In this document: positions 18,934 to 28,646 of the stretch, piece by piece
Numbering within the stretch: the first letter of the stretch is position 1
Layout: each line of letters starts with the position of its first letter
From: Lachnospiraceae bacterium
GTDB taxonomy: Bacteria > Bacillota > Clostridia > Lachnospirales > Lachnospiraceae
Length of the DNA stretch: 64,000 nucleotides
Direction of reading: 5' to 3'
NCBI GenBank assembly: GCA_016286035.1
Contig: JAEERY010000020.1
Span: 124,001-188,000 of the forward strand
Made by a program: the position numbers and the translations under genes
Notes under the pieces: model-generated
The model's input: only the letters and a program-made list of their open reading frames with translations
Databases searched by the model: none
What the model was told of the DNA's origin: nothing

Positions 18934-19749
18934 ATGTCAGAGAAAAAAGGTTTAACCAAATTAATTGAGAATATACCGGGGGTACCCGATTTTGAGAAGA
19001 CGGAATACGATCAAAAACAGAAGGAGTACTGTTTACTGATACCGATCATAAATGAAGGAGAGCGTATAAAAAAAGAACTTGAGCGCGCTGTAAGATTCAG
19101 TGTTTATGATCTTGTAGACATCATCATATGTGATGGAGATTCAACAGACGGATGTACTGATGAAGAAACGTTGAAGAGTCTTAAGGTTAATACCCTGCTT
19201 GTAAAAAAAGGTCCCGGAAAACAGGGAGCCCAGTTGCGTATGGGAATGTATTATGCTCTTAACAGGGGGTATAAAGGCATTATCACCATTGATGGAAATA
19301 ATAAAGACAGCATAGAGCATGTTGGAAGATTTATTGAAAAGCTTGAAGAAGGATATGATTTTGTTCAAGGTTCAAGATTTATAGAGGGAGGACATGCTGT
19401 AAGGACACCGCTGATAAGAAATATATCGGTAAGACTTATACATGCTCCCGTCATATCACTTACGGCGCACAAGAGATTTACTGATACGACAAATAATTAC
19501 AGGGCGTATTCGAGAAGATATTTAGAGAATGAAAAGGTTGAGCCGTTCAGAGACATCTTTTCGACTTATGAACTTCTGGCATATCTGTCATCAAGAGCTA
19601 CACAGATCGGACTTAAAGCATGTGAAGTACCGGTAGATCGCGTATATCCGAAATCGGGAAAAACACCGACTAAGATATCTGCTGTAAAAGGTAATGCCAA
19701 CCTCATGGGTATCCTGATCAAAAATGCTGCAGGAAAATACAATCCGTAA
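18934..19749 (+). CDS. Glycosyltransferase family 2 (DPM-like)
   Basis: A 271-residue soluble GT2 enzyme. Residues 32-42 (YCLLIPIINEG) begin the GT-A fold; IICDGDSTDG (65-74) is the nucleotide-binding acidic block; ITIDGNNKD has Asp120 at the metal-binding position, although the usual DxD is DGN here. The QGSRFIEGG block near 145 is typical of polyprenyl-phosphate glycosyltransferases, but no C-terminal membrane segments are present. GGAG precedes the ATG by about 8 bases. It could load a sugar onto undecaprenyl phosphate for the neighbouring membrane enzymes. Confidence 0.78.
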   Translation: MSEKKGLTKLIENIPGVPDFEKTEYDQKQKEYCLLIPIINEGERIKKELERAVRFSVYDLVDIIICDGDSTDGCTDEETLKSLKVNTLLVKKGPGKQGAQLRMGMYYALNRGYKGIITIDGNNKDSIEHVGRFIEKLEEGYDFVQGSRFIEGGHAVRTPLIRNISVRLIHAPVISLTAHKRFTDTTNNYRAYSRRYLENEKVEPFRDIFSTYELLAYLSSRATQIGLKACEVPVDRVYPKSGKTPTKISAVKGNANLMGILIKNAAGKYNP

Positions 19750-19878
19750 GCATTTGTGCAGTAGTCTATGGGTTGCAGGGATATAAAGACCATTTGTGGT
19801 AATTGAAGCTAAAATCTGATAAAATAATAAGATAGATTTTTTAAGACCGGGGTGAATCATCCCGGGATTGGATATGAT

Positions 19879-21009
19879 ATGAAGATCAATTTTAATGTTC
19901 CTCCCTTTACGGGAAAAGAATATGAATATATCAAACAGGCTGTCGATGCACAGAAGATCTGTGGCGACGGTCAGTTTACGCGCAATTGCAATAGCTGGAT
20001 AGAAGAGAATACAGGATGCAGTAAAGCGCTTTTGACAACATCATGTACTCATGCGACGGAACTTGCAGCGCTTTTGGCTGATATCAAACCGGGTGATGAA
20101 GTTATTATGCCTTCGTATACGTTCTGTTCAACCGCAGATGCATTTGTGTTAAGGGGAGCAACGGTAGTATTTGTTGATATCAGACCCGATACAATGAATA
20201 TGGATGAGAATCTTATTGAGGATGCCATCACTGAAAAGACAAGAGCAATAGTTCCTGTACATTATGCGGGTGTGTCGTGTGAGATGGACAAGATCATGGA
20301 AATAGCATCAAAACATGGTCTGTTAGTCATAGAAGATGCCGCGCAGGGAATAATGTCGGCTTATAAAGGAAAGGCTTTAGGGGCCATCGGAGATTTTGGA
20401 TGTTTCAGTTTTCATGAAACGAAAAACTTCTCAATGGGAGAGGGCGGAGCGATCCTTATCAAAGATGACAGTTATATAGAGAAAGCTGAGATCTTCAGAG
20501 AAAAAGGTACAGACAGAAGCAAGTATTATCGCGGACAGGTTGACAAGTACAGATGGCAGGACTTTGGATCGAGTTATCTTCCAAGTGAACTCAATGCAGC
20601 TTATCTGTGGGCTCAACTGGAGATGGCTGATATTATAAATGCTGACAGACTGGACAGCTGGAATCATTACAGAGACAGACTGTCGGTACTTGAATCTGCG
20701 GGAAAGATCGAGTGGCAGTTCATACCTGAATACTGTAAACACAATGCGCATATGTTTTATATCAAGCTTAAGGATGTTGACGAACGTACAAGGTTTATCG
20801 ATCATATGAAAAAGAATGAAATCCTTACGGTATTTCATTATGTACCTCTTCATAGTGCACCTGCAGGCCTTAAGTACTGCAGATTTAACGGAGAGGACAG
20901 ATATACGACCAGGGAAAGTGAAAGACTTGTAAGACTTCCCATGTATTACGGACTCAAGCCTGATGATATTGAATACATTTGTGATAAGGTTGAAGAATTC
21001 TTCAGATAA
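19879..21009 (+). CDS. wecE: dTDP-4-amino-4,6-dideoxygalactose transaminase
   Basis: A 376-residue PLP-dependent sugar aminotransferase of the DegT/DnrJ/EryC1/StrS family, very close along its whole length to enterobacterial WecE/RffA. Matching blocks include CGDGQFTR, PSYTFCSTADAFVLRG, RPDTMNMDE, VPVHYAGVSCEMD and SFHETKNFS, where Lys182 is the PLP-binding lysine. WecE converts dTDP-4-keto-6-deoxyglucose to dTDP-Fuc4N. I prefer the ATG at 19879 (GGATTGGAT upstream), which aligns with the E. coli start, over the GTG at 19852. RmlA, RmlB and the WecD acetyltransferase are not beside it; the GNAT gene at 6049 is a distant candidate for the last role. Confidence 0.92.
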   Translation: MKINFNVPPFTGKEYEYIKQAVDAQKICGDGQFTRNCNSWIEENTGCSKALLTTSCTHATELAALLADIKPGDEVIMPSYTFCSTADAFVLRGATVVFVDIRPDTMNMDENLIEDAITEKTRAIVPVHYAGVSCEMDKIMEIASKHGLLVIEDAAQGIMSAYKGKALGAIGDFGCFSFHETKNFSMGEGGAILIKDDSYIEKAEIFREKGTDRSKYYRGQVDKYRWQDFGSSYLPSELNAAYLWAQLEMADIINADRLDSWNHYRDRLSVLESAGKIEWQFIPEYCKHNAHMFYIKLKDVDERTRFIDHMKKNEILTVFHYVPLHSAPAGLKYCRFNGEDRYTTRESERLVRLPMYYGLKPDDIEYICDKVEEFFR

Positions 21010-21024
21010 TGTGAGCGTTTTGGA

Positions 21025-22791
21025 ATGAGCGTGGACAAGGAAAAAGAATACAGATATTCGATAATTTCATATATATGTGCTACTGTGATCACGACATTGC
21101 TTTATCTGATCGCAGGACATTTTTTCAGGTTCTATTATGACCTGAATGATGACGTGCTAATTAAGGACATCTTATCCGGTGCATACACAGGATCGCCGGA
21201 TGCTCATAACATACAGATGCTTTATCCTCTTGCGTGGATATTTAAGGTACTGTACGGTATCCATCCTAATGTACCGTGGTTTGGTATGCTGGAGATTGGC
21301 ATGATGTGGCTGTGTATCATTTTGCTGTTGGGAAGAACACAGTTTCTTTTGATGTGCAATATAGAACGCAGAGTATGGCGTATTTTAGCCATTATTGGGC
21401 TTTATATCTGTGAGACAGCATACGGAGTCGGAACACAGTTTTGGGAATTTTTCATGATACAGTATACCGTTGTGTGCGGAATGATGGTAACCACGGCGGC
21501 ATTTTTACTGTTTACAGGAAGAAACTTTGATATCTACGAAAATGTTATCCCGATAGTCCTGCTTTTGCTTGCTTTCAACTTAAGAAGCGAGATGTTTCTT
21601 CTGTTCTGCCCGTTTCTTGCTGTTGTGATCATTAGCAGATGGATATCTGAAGGATTTGAGGCTGATACCAATAAGAGAAATATTATATTTATCGCGGTGG
21701 TGGCTTGCGGACTTATCATATCTCTGATAATCAATTCTGCAGCATACAGATCAGACGACTGGAAAGAGTTCAACCGACTGTTTAAAGCAAGGACCACAGT
21801 CTATGATTTTACCGGTATACCGAGTTATGAGGATAATCAAACATTATATGACAGCCTGCATATGGACAAGGATGATCATGACCGGCTTGAAGATTATAAT
21901 TATGTTCTGACATATGCAGCTAACGCATCTTCGATGGAGAAGATAGCTCAGTATGCATCAGAACATAATCTAAAGAAGAAAACTGCAGGTTATGCGGTAT
22001 TTGAAGTATTGCTTGATATGATCAGATGGAAGACCCCGAGTCAAAAAGAGGCACTTACAGATCACGAAAGTGTTTTCCTTGAAGAGGGAGCAAAACTTCA
22101 TATACCAGGAAACATGATCATAATAGTTTTATATATATTGGCTGTAATAGCAGCGATATATGCAAAGGATATAAAGTGGGCATATACATTACCATTCTTT
22201 TTGCTGGTACGTATAGTTGACTGGGGCTATATAAGTTATAAAGACAGGATTAATGCGCGTGTGGCACATCCGTTATATCTCATGGAATGCGCAATGCTTG
22301 TCGGTGTATTGCTGGTCGCATGGGCAGAGAGCAATTATTCCAGTCAGACAGTCAGGAAACGCATATCGGTTTTGCTTGCAGTGGTGTTTGTTATTTCAGG
22401 ACTGATAAATACTCTGTTTATGCCTTCATCCATACATGATGTGAGGGATAAATCGGCATTAAGAGAACAGAAAAATCTGCTGGCTGATGCATTGTATAAT
22501 TATACATCTGAGAATCCCAGAACTTACTATCTGATCGATGTATATTCGACAGTGGATTTTACGGAGCAGATATTTGGTGATGACGAGCATAAAAAAGGAA
22601 ATACGCAGTTAGCAGGGGGGTGGGCAGCTTTAAGCCCTCTTGATACATATAAACAGAGTTATTATCAGGATACCGATGAGTGGATGTTTATAACAGCATT
22701 TGAAAACGAGGATGTAAAAACGGCAGATGAAATAAAGAATGAAAATGAAGATACGCTTTTCTATGTCTACTATGTCAAGGATATAAGGTAA
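21025..22791 (+). CDS. Polytopic membrane protein, GT-C-like
   Basis: A 588-residue protein with about eleven hydrophobic segments and a polar C-terminal tail of about 100 residues. The first loop contains NDDVLIKDIL (residues 41-50), an acidic motif in the position used by GT-C glycosyltransferases, followed by an SPDAHNIQ segment. A soluble-looking insertion lies around residues 240-350. I recognise no named family. Its stop directly abuts the ATG of the GtrB-like GT2 gene (TAAATG), so the pair probably forms a unit in which the GT2 makes the polyprenyl-phosphate sugar and this protein uses it. That pairing is inference. Confidence 0.62.
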   Translation: MSVDKEKEYRYSIISYICATVITTLLYLIAGHFFRFYYDLNDDVLIKDILSGAYTGSPDAHNIQMLYPLAWIFKVLYGIHPNVPWFGMLEIGMMWLCIILLLGRTQFLLMCNIERRVWRILAIIGLYICETAYGVGTQFWEFFMIQYTVVCGMMVTTAAFLLFTGRNFDIYENVIPIVLLLLAFNLRSEMFLLFCPFLAVVIISRWISEGFEADTNKRNIIFIAVVACGLIISLIINSAAYRSDDWKEFNRLFKARTTVYDFTGIPSYEDNQTLYDSLHMDKDDHDRLEDYNYVLTYAANASSMEKIAQYASEHNLKKKTAGYAVFEVLLDMIRWKTPSQKEALTDHESVFLEEGAKLHIPGNMIIIVLYILAVIAAIYAKDIKWAYTLPFFLLVRIVDWGYISYKDRINARVAHPLYLMECAMLVGVLLVAWAESNYSSQTVRKRISVLLAVVFVISGLINTLFMPSSIHDVRDKSALREQKNLLADALYNYTSENPRTYYLIDVYSTVDFTEQIFGDDEHKKGNTQLAGGWAALSPLDTYKQSYYQDTDEWMFITAFENEDVKTADEIKNENEDTLFYVYYVKDIR

Positions 22792-23730
22792 ATGAAAAAG
22801 ATTAGTTTTTGCATACCATGCTATAAAAGTGAACAGACATTACCCAAGGTGGTTGAAGAGATACGGGATACCATGTCAGGACTTTCTGACAGGTATGTTT
22901 ATGAGATCATACTTGTAAATGACGCTTCCCCCGATGCTACTTTTGCAAAGATAGAAGAACTGGTCGATAAATACCCCAATATCACAGGGGTTGATCTGGC
23001 AAAAAACTTTGGACAGCATGCTGCGCTTATGGCAGGGTTTGCTTATGTGAGCGGTGACATACTTGTTTGCCTGGATGACGATGGACAGACACCTCCTAAC
23101 GAAGTAGTCAAACTACTTGACAAGATAGAGGAAGGAGAAGATGTTGTTTATGCCAGATATGATCATAAGAAGCATTCTCTGTTCAGGAATTTTGGAAGCT
23201 TTATAAATGAAAAGATGACGGAATTCATGCTGGGCAAACCCAAGGAGCTTTATGTATCCAGCTACTTCGCTGCGAGAAGATTCATTGTTGATGAGATGTT
23301 AAAGTACGATAAGTCATATCCGTATGTGATAGGACTCGTATTAAGATCAACAAAACGTATCGCAAATGTGTCTATAGATCACAGAGAAAGAGAAGTGGGA
23401 AAATCCGGATATACATTCGGAAAACTGTTGGGATTATGGATGAACGGTTTTACCGCATTCAGTGTAAAACCTCTTAGGATAGCTACATGGTCAGGAGTAT
23501 TCTGTGCAGTACTGGGATTTTTGTATGGAATATATACCATAATCAAAAAGCTGGTTCTGGGAGACGTGGTTGTAGTAGGTTTCTCAGCGCTCATGTCAGC
23601 AGTTATGTTTTTGGGCGGTATGATACTGTTCATGCTTGGAATGCTTGGAGAGTATATAGGCAGGATGTATATGGGCATGAATAATGCACCGCAGTATGTG
23701 ATAAGAGAAGTTGTCAAAAAAGATGAGTGA
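22792..23730 (+). CDS. GtrB-like glycosyltransferase family 2 with C-terminal membrane segments
   Basis: A 312-residue GT2 enzyme of the bactoprenol glycosyltransferase (GtrB/DPM1) type. Seen: SFCIPCYKSE at the start, LVNDASPD near 41, KNFGQHAAL near 71, and LDDDGQTPP (Asp95-97) at the metal-binding position. Two hydrophobic segments at about 230-258 and 265-295 anchor it, and the tail EYIGRMYMG is typical of the family. It transfers a sugar from its nucleotide to undecaprenyl phosphate on the inner face of the membrane. It sits between two GT-C-like genes, one of which overlaps its stop, so it likely feeds them. Confidence 0.88.
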   Translation: MKKISFCIPCYKSEQTLPKVVEEIRDTMSGLSDRYVYEIILVNDASPDATFAKIEELVDKYPNITGVDLAKNFGQHAALMAGFAYVSGDILVCLDDDGQTPPNEVVKLLDKIEEGEDVVYARYDHKKHSLFRNFGSFINEKMTEFMLGKPKELYVSSYFAARRFIVDEMLKYDKSYPYVIGLVLRSTKRIANVSIDHREREVGKSGYTFGKLLGLWMNGFTAFSVKPLRIATWSGVFCAVLGFLYGIYTIIKKLVLGDVVVVGFSALMSAVMFLGGMILFMLGMLGEYIGRMYMGMNNAPQYVIREVVKKDE

Positions 23731-25534
23731 TCAGTCTGATATAACCAAAAAAAAGAATATCAGTGACAATACGTATGCTGTGATGGTTTCATTTGCGGGT
23801 ACGGTGGGAATGACAGACATTATGGCTGTAGTGGGTAATAGTATTACTTACACTAACAGCTTTTTTGCGTTTATTGTGTTTGGATTGAGTGTGTATGTTC
23901 TAAGTCATATCTGTCCATCATTCAGATGTTCCATAAAAAGAAATAAGTTTTTTTCCTATATTTCTTCTATATTGCTTTCATTTGCTCTTCACATGGGAGC
24001 GTCATTGGAGAGCACTGCAAATGTGAATTTTAAAGATATCAGATTTTATCTGTTTTCGGTTTTACTGGCTGTTTATTTTGCACCGATCATATCATGGTTA
24101 TGGAAGGCAGCGTCAGACTGCATAAGCAGGCTTTCAGTAAAAAAAAACGATGAAAAGGCCTTGGATTTCAGACAAATATGGGCTGTGATATTCATATTGT
24201 GGCTGCCGGTTTTCTTTGCGATGTACCCGGGAGCTTTTGTATATGATGCGACGGAAGAGTATATTCAGGTCATATCAAGAAGCTTTAGCATGCATCATCC
24301 TCTTTTTCATGTTCTTATGTTAGGCGGGATAGTACATCTTGCCGAATATCTTGGACTTGGTGCAAACCTGGGTATAGCTGTATACACGATATTGCAGATG
24401 ATTGTTTTTTCGGCTGTTCTTGCATATGCTGTTTTCAGGCTGGCAAAAAAAGGATTGAATAAAAAATTTCAGCTGGCGGTTATACTTTTCTTTGGACTTT
24501 TTCCTGTATTCCCGATGTATGCTGTATGTTCGGCAAAAGATACTCTTTTCACGGCCAGCGTCCTGGTTGTGGTCATGCTTCTTATCGATCATATGGAGGA
24601 TGCCGGAGAATTTTATGCGAAAAAAAGAGTACTGTTTGTGATCGCATCGGTCTTTGTGATGCTGTTTAGGAATAACGGAGTATATGCATATGTCATTGCG
24701 ATACTGGTAATAGCTGTTATTGGTCTGTGCGTACGTTTTGACAGGAAAAACCTTGCCAGACTGATGGTGCTAATGTTGCTGTCGGTTGTACTTTATAAGG
24801 GAACAGATTATTGTTTAAAGCTTGCAACCCATGCTACCGGTGGCGAATATCAGGAGAAGCTGACGGTTCCCATTCAGCAGCTTGCAAGAGTATATAAGTA
24901 TGCACCTGAGACATTTTCTGATGAAGAACGCAAACAGTTATATGAGATATTACCTGAAGATTATCTCATAACATACAATCCGAGGATATCTGATGTATTA
25001 AAGTCAGGCTTTAATAATGAAGCATATGCGAAGGATAAGGAAAAATACAACAGCCTGTGGTTTCATATAGGAATGAGAAAGCCATATATATATCTTAATG
25101 CATGGCTGGTAAACAGTTACGGATACTGGTATCCGGATATGATCATAAATGTATATGGCGGAAATCAGATGTATACTTTTATGTATAAAGACAGTTCCTA
25201 TTTTGGATTTGAAACGGAACCGCCGGGGGAGCGACACAGTTTGTTCCCGTTACTTGAAAGATTCTACAGGAATATATCTTTGGAACTATATCAGCAGAAG
25301 GTACCTGTTATCAGTATGCTTTTTGCACCGGGATTTGTTTTTATACTTTTCGCAGGTCATCTGTTAGGTCTTATGAAGGATAAAAAGTGGATTACTGTGG
25401 CAGCATACAGTCCGGTGTGGCTTTTATGGGCGACTGTACTTTTAGGCCCGACGGTACTGGTAAGATATGTATTGATATTATGGTGCATACTCCCGGTGAT
25501 GTTATGTGACAGGCCGGAAAAGATAAAGGTTTAA
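23723..25534 (+). CDS. DUF6020 family membrane protein, GT-C-like (paralogue 1)
   Basis: About 603 residues with roughly a dozen hydrophobic segments. The block MYPGAFVYDATEEYIQ followed by HHPLFHVLMLGG is the hallmark of DUF6020 proteins and gives a conserved Asp in the first large loop, as in GT-C enzymes; SAKDTLF and MLFRNNGVYAY are further shared blocks. The minus-strand gene at 38787 has the same blocks. The ATG at 23723 overlaps the stop of the GtrB-like gene by 8 bases; TTG at 23711 is unlikely. Role in sugar or polymer transfer across the membrane is inferred. Confidence 0.72.
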   Translation: MSDQSDITKKKNISDNTYAVMVSFAGTVGMTDIMAVVGNSITYTNSFFAFIVFGLSVYVLSHICPSFRCSIKRNKFFSYISSILLSFALHMGASLESTANVNFKDIRFYLFSVLLAVYFAPIISWLWKAASDCISRLSVKKNDEKALDFRQIWAVIFILWLPVFFAMYPGAFVYDATEEYIQVISRSFSMHHPLFHVLMLGGIVHLAEYLGLGANLGIAVYTILQMIVFSAVLAYAVFRLAKKGLNKKFQLAVILFFGLFPVFPMYAVCSAKDTLFTASVLVVVMLLIDHMEDAGEFYAKKRVLFVIASVFVMLFRNNGVYAYVIAILVIAVIGLCVRFDRKNLARLMVLMLLSVVLYKGTDYCLKLATHATGGEYQEKLTVPIQQLARVYKYAPETFSDEERKQLYEILPEDYLITYNPRISDVLKSGFNNEAYAKDKEKYNSLWFHIGMRKPYIYLNAWLVNSYGYWYPDMIINVYGGNQMYTFMYKDSSYFGFETEPPGERHSLFPLLERFYRNISLELYQQKVPVISMLFAPGFVFILFAGHLLGLMKDKKWITVAAYSPVWLLWATVLLGPTVLVRYVLILWCILPVMLCDRPEKIKV

Positions 25535-25538
25535 TTAT

Positions 25539-26693
25539 ATGGGAATCGTTACTACAGACAAAATAATAATAGGAGCAGGTCTTTACGGACTTTATTCGGC
25601 TTTATTCTGCGCGAAGCAGGGCGAGAGTGTTGCGATAATAGAATGTGATCCCAAGCCTTTCATGAGAGCAACGTATATAAATCAGGCAAGAGTGCATATG
25701 GGATATCATTATCCCAGATCCCTGTCAACTGCTGTAAAAAGTGCAGGATATTATGAAAGGTTTCATGAGGATTACGGTTTTTGCATCCATGATTCATTTG
25801 ATCAGATATATGCGACTTCAAAACAGTTTTCCTGGACAAATGCAAATGAGTTTAAGAAGTTTTGTGAAGCTGCCGGTATATTCTGTGAACAGATAGATGA
25901 GGCTGCGTATTTTAACCCGGGATATTGTGATGGTGCATTCAGGACTAAAGAGGATACATATGATGCTCTGATATTGCGTGATCATCTTTTAAAAGAGATA
26001 GGGCACTGCAATAACGTATGGATGAACTGCGGAGCAAAGATAGATTCGATCATTCGCAAACCTGATCATTATGAGATAAAGCTTATAAATGGGGACATAT
26101 ATTCATCGGATTTTGTACTGAATGCAACTTATGCGTCTACAAATCAGATACTGGCAATGATAAAGGATGAAGAAGATGTTGCATTAAAGCCTGATCTGTT
26201 TAAGATCAAGTATGAATTATGCGAGATAATACTCTGTGAGATAAACGACAGATTAAAAGGTATCGGTATAACTGTTATGGATGGACCTTTCTTTTCAATA
26301 ATGCCGTTTGGAAAGACCGGATTGCATTCATTGACAAGCGTCACGTTTACTCCTCATGATACGAGCTATGATGATGTGCCACGTTTTAAATGTCAGGAAA
26401 GATCAGAAGGATACTGTGATATAAACAGGCTGGGAAACTGCAATGAATGCCCGGCAAAACCCGAAAGTGCATGGCCTTATATGTCTTCGCTTGCGAGAAA
26501 GTATATGAAAGACGATTTTGGATTCTCATATAAGGGTTCATTATTCTCTATGAAACCGATTCTTAAGACAACGGAGATAGATGATTCAAGACCGACAGTT
26601 GTGAGCACTTTCTCTAATGAACCGACATTTGTAAGCGTATTGTCAGGAAAGATCAACACCGTATATGATCTGGATGATATTCTTAGAAAATAG
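25539..26693 (+). CDS. FAD-dependent oxidoreductase (DAO type) with a cysteine cluster
   Basis: A 384-residue flavoprotein. IIIGAGLYGLYSAL near residues 10-23 is the dinucleotide-binding loop, with the ribose-binding Glu at the end of VAIIEC; NQARVHMGYHYPRS near 48-61 resembles the active-site-side block of D-amino-acid-oxidase-like enzymes in surface-glycan loci. Near residues 286-310 are four cysteines (CQE...YCD...CNEC), unusual in this family and possibly metal-binding. A GGTTTAATT-type site precedes the ATG. It begins a four-gene set with a GT2, an SDR and a TIM-barrel isomerase, so it probably oxidises a sugar or amino sugar. Substrate unknown. Confidence 0.75.
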   Translation: MGIVTTDKIIIGAGLYGLYSALFCAKQGESVAIIECDPKPFMRATYINQARVHMGYHYPRSLSTAVKSAGYYERFHEDYGFCIHDSFDQIYATSKQFSWTNANEFKKFCEAAGIFCEQIDEAAYFNPGYCDGAFRTKEDTYDALILRDHLLKEIGHCNNVWMNCGAKIDSIIRKPDHYEIKLINGDIYSSDFVLNATYASTNQILAMIKDEEDVALKPDLFKIKYELCEIILCEINDRLKGIGITVMDGPFFSIMPFGKTGLHSLTSVTFTPHDTSYDDVPRFKCQERSEGYCDINRLGNCNECPAKPESAWPYMSSLARKYMKDDFGFSYKGSLFSMKPILKTTEIDDSRPTVVSTFSNEPTFVSVLSGKINTVYDLDDILRK

Positions 26694-26743
26694 TATGAGA
26701 ACGAATTAAATATATCAGATGAATGTGTTCAGAAAGGATTCAT

Positions 26744-27691
26744 ATGAACAGTAACGAAAAACTGGATAAGAATTTTATATCGGCAGTAGTATATATCAAT
26801 ACTGCGGATTCGGCTCAGAGTCTAAAGGATTTCATAGAAAAACTGGATTTATGGCTGAAAGGCAGTTTTGTCAAATATGAAGTCATCTTTGTTGATGATG
26901 ATTCTAAGGATGAATACCAGGAGATCATACGTGATTACAAGAAGGAACATGATGATGTCATGATGACGATCCTACATATGAGCGGTCGTCAGGGCATGGA
27001 AAAGAGCATGAATGCCGGTCGTGATATGGCCATCGGCGATTTTGTTTTTGAGTTTGATGAATGCGTATTTAATTTCAAAGAAGACCAGCTTGAGCTGGTT
27101 TATAAAACATGCCTTAAGGACTATGATATAGTGAACTGTTCGGATGAAAAGAAAAACAGTGCAGGATCAAATCTGTTTTATGTATTGTTCAATAAGTATT
27201 CGGATGTAGATCATAAACTGGAAAGTGATAATTTCAGGATATTATCAAGAAGAGGCATAAACAGAATACAGTCGCTGAATCGTGCAATACCGTACAGAAA
27301 AGCCTTATATGCAAGTTGTGGTCTTAAAATGACAAATCTTACATATAAACCGGAAAGCGACAGTGATTATTCGCATGATAAGAGAGAGAAGAAAGAACGC
27401 AGACAGCTGGCATCGGATGCACTGATCTTATTTACTCAGGTTGGTTATAAGGCAGCTCTTTCACTGTCGGCGCTTATGGCTGTTCTGATGGTGTTCAGTG
27501 CTGTTTATGCGATTATCATGTATATCAACAGGATAGCCATAGAAGGATGGACGACCACCATGTTGTTTTTGAGTTTTGCTTTCTTTGGTCTATTCATGAT
27601 ACTTACGATCATCATAAAGTATCTTTCTTTATTGCTTGAACTGAATTTCAAAAAACAGAGATATATGTTTGAAAATGTGGAGAAATTATGA
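26744..27691 (+). CDS. Glycosyltransferase family 2 with C-terminal membrane segments (atypical)
   Basis: A 315-residue GT2-like enzyme. VIFVDDDSKDE near residue 47 is the acidic nucleotide-binding block and MSGRQGMEKSMNAG is the usual following helix, but the DxD position reads FEFDE, so the metal site is not canonical. Two hydrophobic segments at about 235-262 and 270-295 fit the GtrB-like membrane anchor. The ATG at 26744 has AGAAAGGA 6 bases upstream and is preferred to the earlier in-frame start at 26723. It overlaps the SDR gene by 4 bases (ATGA). Probably makes a polyprenyl-phosphate-linked form of the sugar produced by its neighbours. Confidence 0.7.
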   Translation: MNSNEKLDKNFISAVVYINTADSAQSLKDFIEKLDLWLKGSFVKYEVIFVDDDSKDEYQEIIRDYKKEHDDVMMTILHMSGRQGMEKSMNAGRDMAIGDFVFEFDECVFNFKEDQLELVYKTCLKDYDIVNCSDEKKNSAGSNLFYVLFNKYSDVDHKLESDNFRILSRRGINRIQSLNRAIPYRKALYASCGLKMTNLTYKPESDSDYSHDKREKKERRQLASDALILFTQVGYKAALSLSALMAVLMVFSAVYAIIMYINRIAIEGWTTTMLFLSFAFFGLFMILTIIIKYLSLLLELNFKKQRYMFENVEKL

Positions 27692-28614
27692 ATTACGAAA
27701 CATCTATGCTGGTAGGTTATACCGGATTTGTAGGATATAACCTGGATAGCAGCAATAACTTTACCTACAGGATAAACAGTAAAAATTATAAAGAAGCGGA
27801 AGGTAAAGCTCCGGATCTTTTGATATTTGCGGGGTTAAGAGCTGAGAAATATCTGGCTAATAAAGATCCCCAAAAGGATTTTGAGGAAATAAAGAGAGCA
27901 TTTCAACAGATAAAAGATATAAATGCAAAAAAGGTTGTTCTTATATCGACTGTGGATGTATATAAGAGACCTGTAGACGTTGATGAAAACACAGTTATAG
28001 ATACTGACGGTCTGAATGCTTACGGACTGAACCGTTACAGGCTTGAACAGATGGTCAGGGAAGAGTATCCGGATTCATTGATAGTCAGATTGCCCGGATT
28101 ATTTGGAAAAGGGCTTAAAAAGAACTTTATATATGATTATATCCATGTGATACCGACCATGCTAAAAGCGGAAAAGTATAAAGAGTTGTCAGCTAAAAGC
28201 AGTATCATAGAAAAATCATATGAACTGCTAGATAACGGCTTTTACGGGTGTATTGATAAAGAGAATTCATTTCTAAAAGAAGAGTTTAAAAGGGTTGGTT
28301 TTACTGCTCTCAATTTCACGGATTCAAGGGGAGTGTTTCAGTTTTATTCTTTGAGTCGACTATATGATGATATCAAGACTGCGCTGGATAATGATATCAA
28401 GATATTGAATATTGCGACCGAACCGGTTTCGGTTTCGGAAGTGTACGAGTTTGTTACGGATGGTAAAGAATTCATAAATGAGATAAGTGAAAATCCTCCC
28501 GTATATGATTACAAGTCTGTCCATTGTGATCTGTTTGGCGGACAGAATGGATATTTTTATGATAAGTCTAAAGTCCTTGAACAGATAAAAGAGTTTGTTG
28601 CTTCTCAAGTTTGA
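27688..28614 (+). CDS. NAD-dependent epimerase/dehydratase-like (extended SDR)
   Basis: A 308-residue extended short-chain dehydrogenase. The N-terminal VGYTGFVGYNL is a GxxGFxG NAD(P)-binding motif; LISTVDVYKRP is the strand before the active site; and YGLNRYRLEQ occupies the YxxxK position, with Arg in place of the catalytic Lys. A normal sugar-nucleotide epimerase or dehydratase needs that Lys, so the reaction may differ or the protein may bind without turnover. It is coupled to the GT2 gene by an ATGA overlap and followed 32 bases later by the isomerase. Fold certain, reaction not. Confidence 0.72.
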   Translation: MNYETSMLVGYTGFVGYNLDSSNNFTYRINSKNYKEAEGKAPDLLIFAGLRAEKYLANKDPQKDFEEIKRAFQQIKDINAKKVVLISTVDVYKRPVDVDENTVIDTDGLNAYGLNRYRLEQMVREEYPDSLIVRLPGLFGKGLKKNFIYDYIHVIPTMLKAEKYKELSAKSSIIEKSYELLDNGFYGCIDKENSFLKEEFKRVGFTALNFTDSRGVFQFYSLSRLYDDIKTALDNDIKILNIATEPVSVSEVYEFVTDGKEFINEISENPPVYDYKSVHCDLFGGQNGYFYDKSKVLEQIKEFVASQV

Positions 28615-28646
28615 TTATTACGAATTTATGAAGAAATGGAAAGTAT

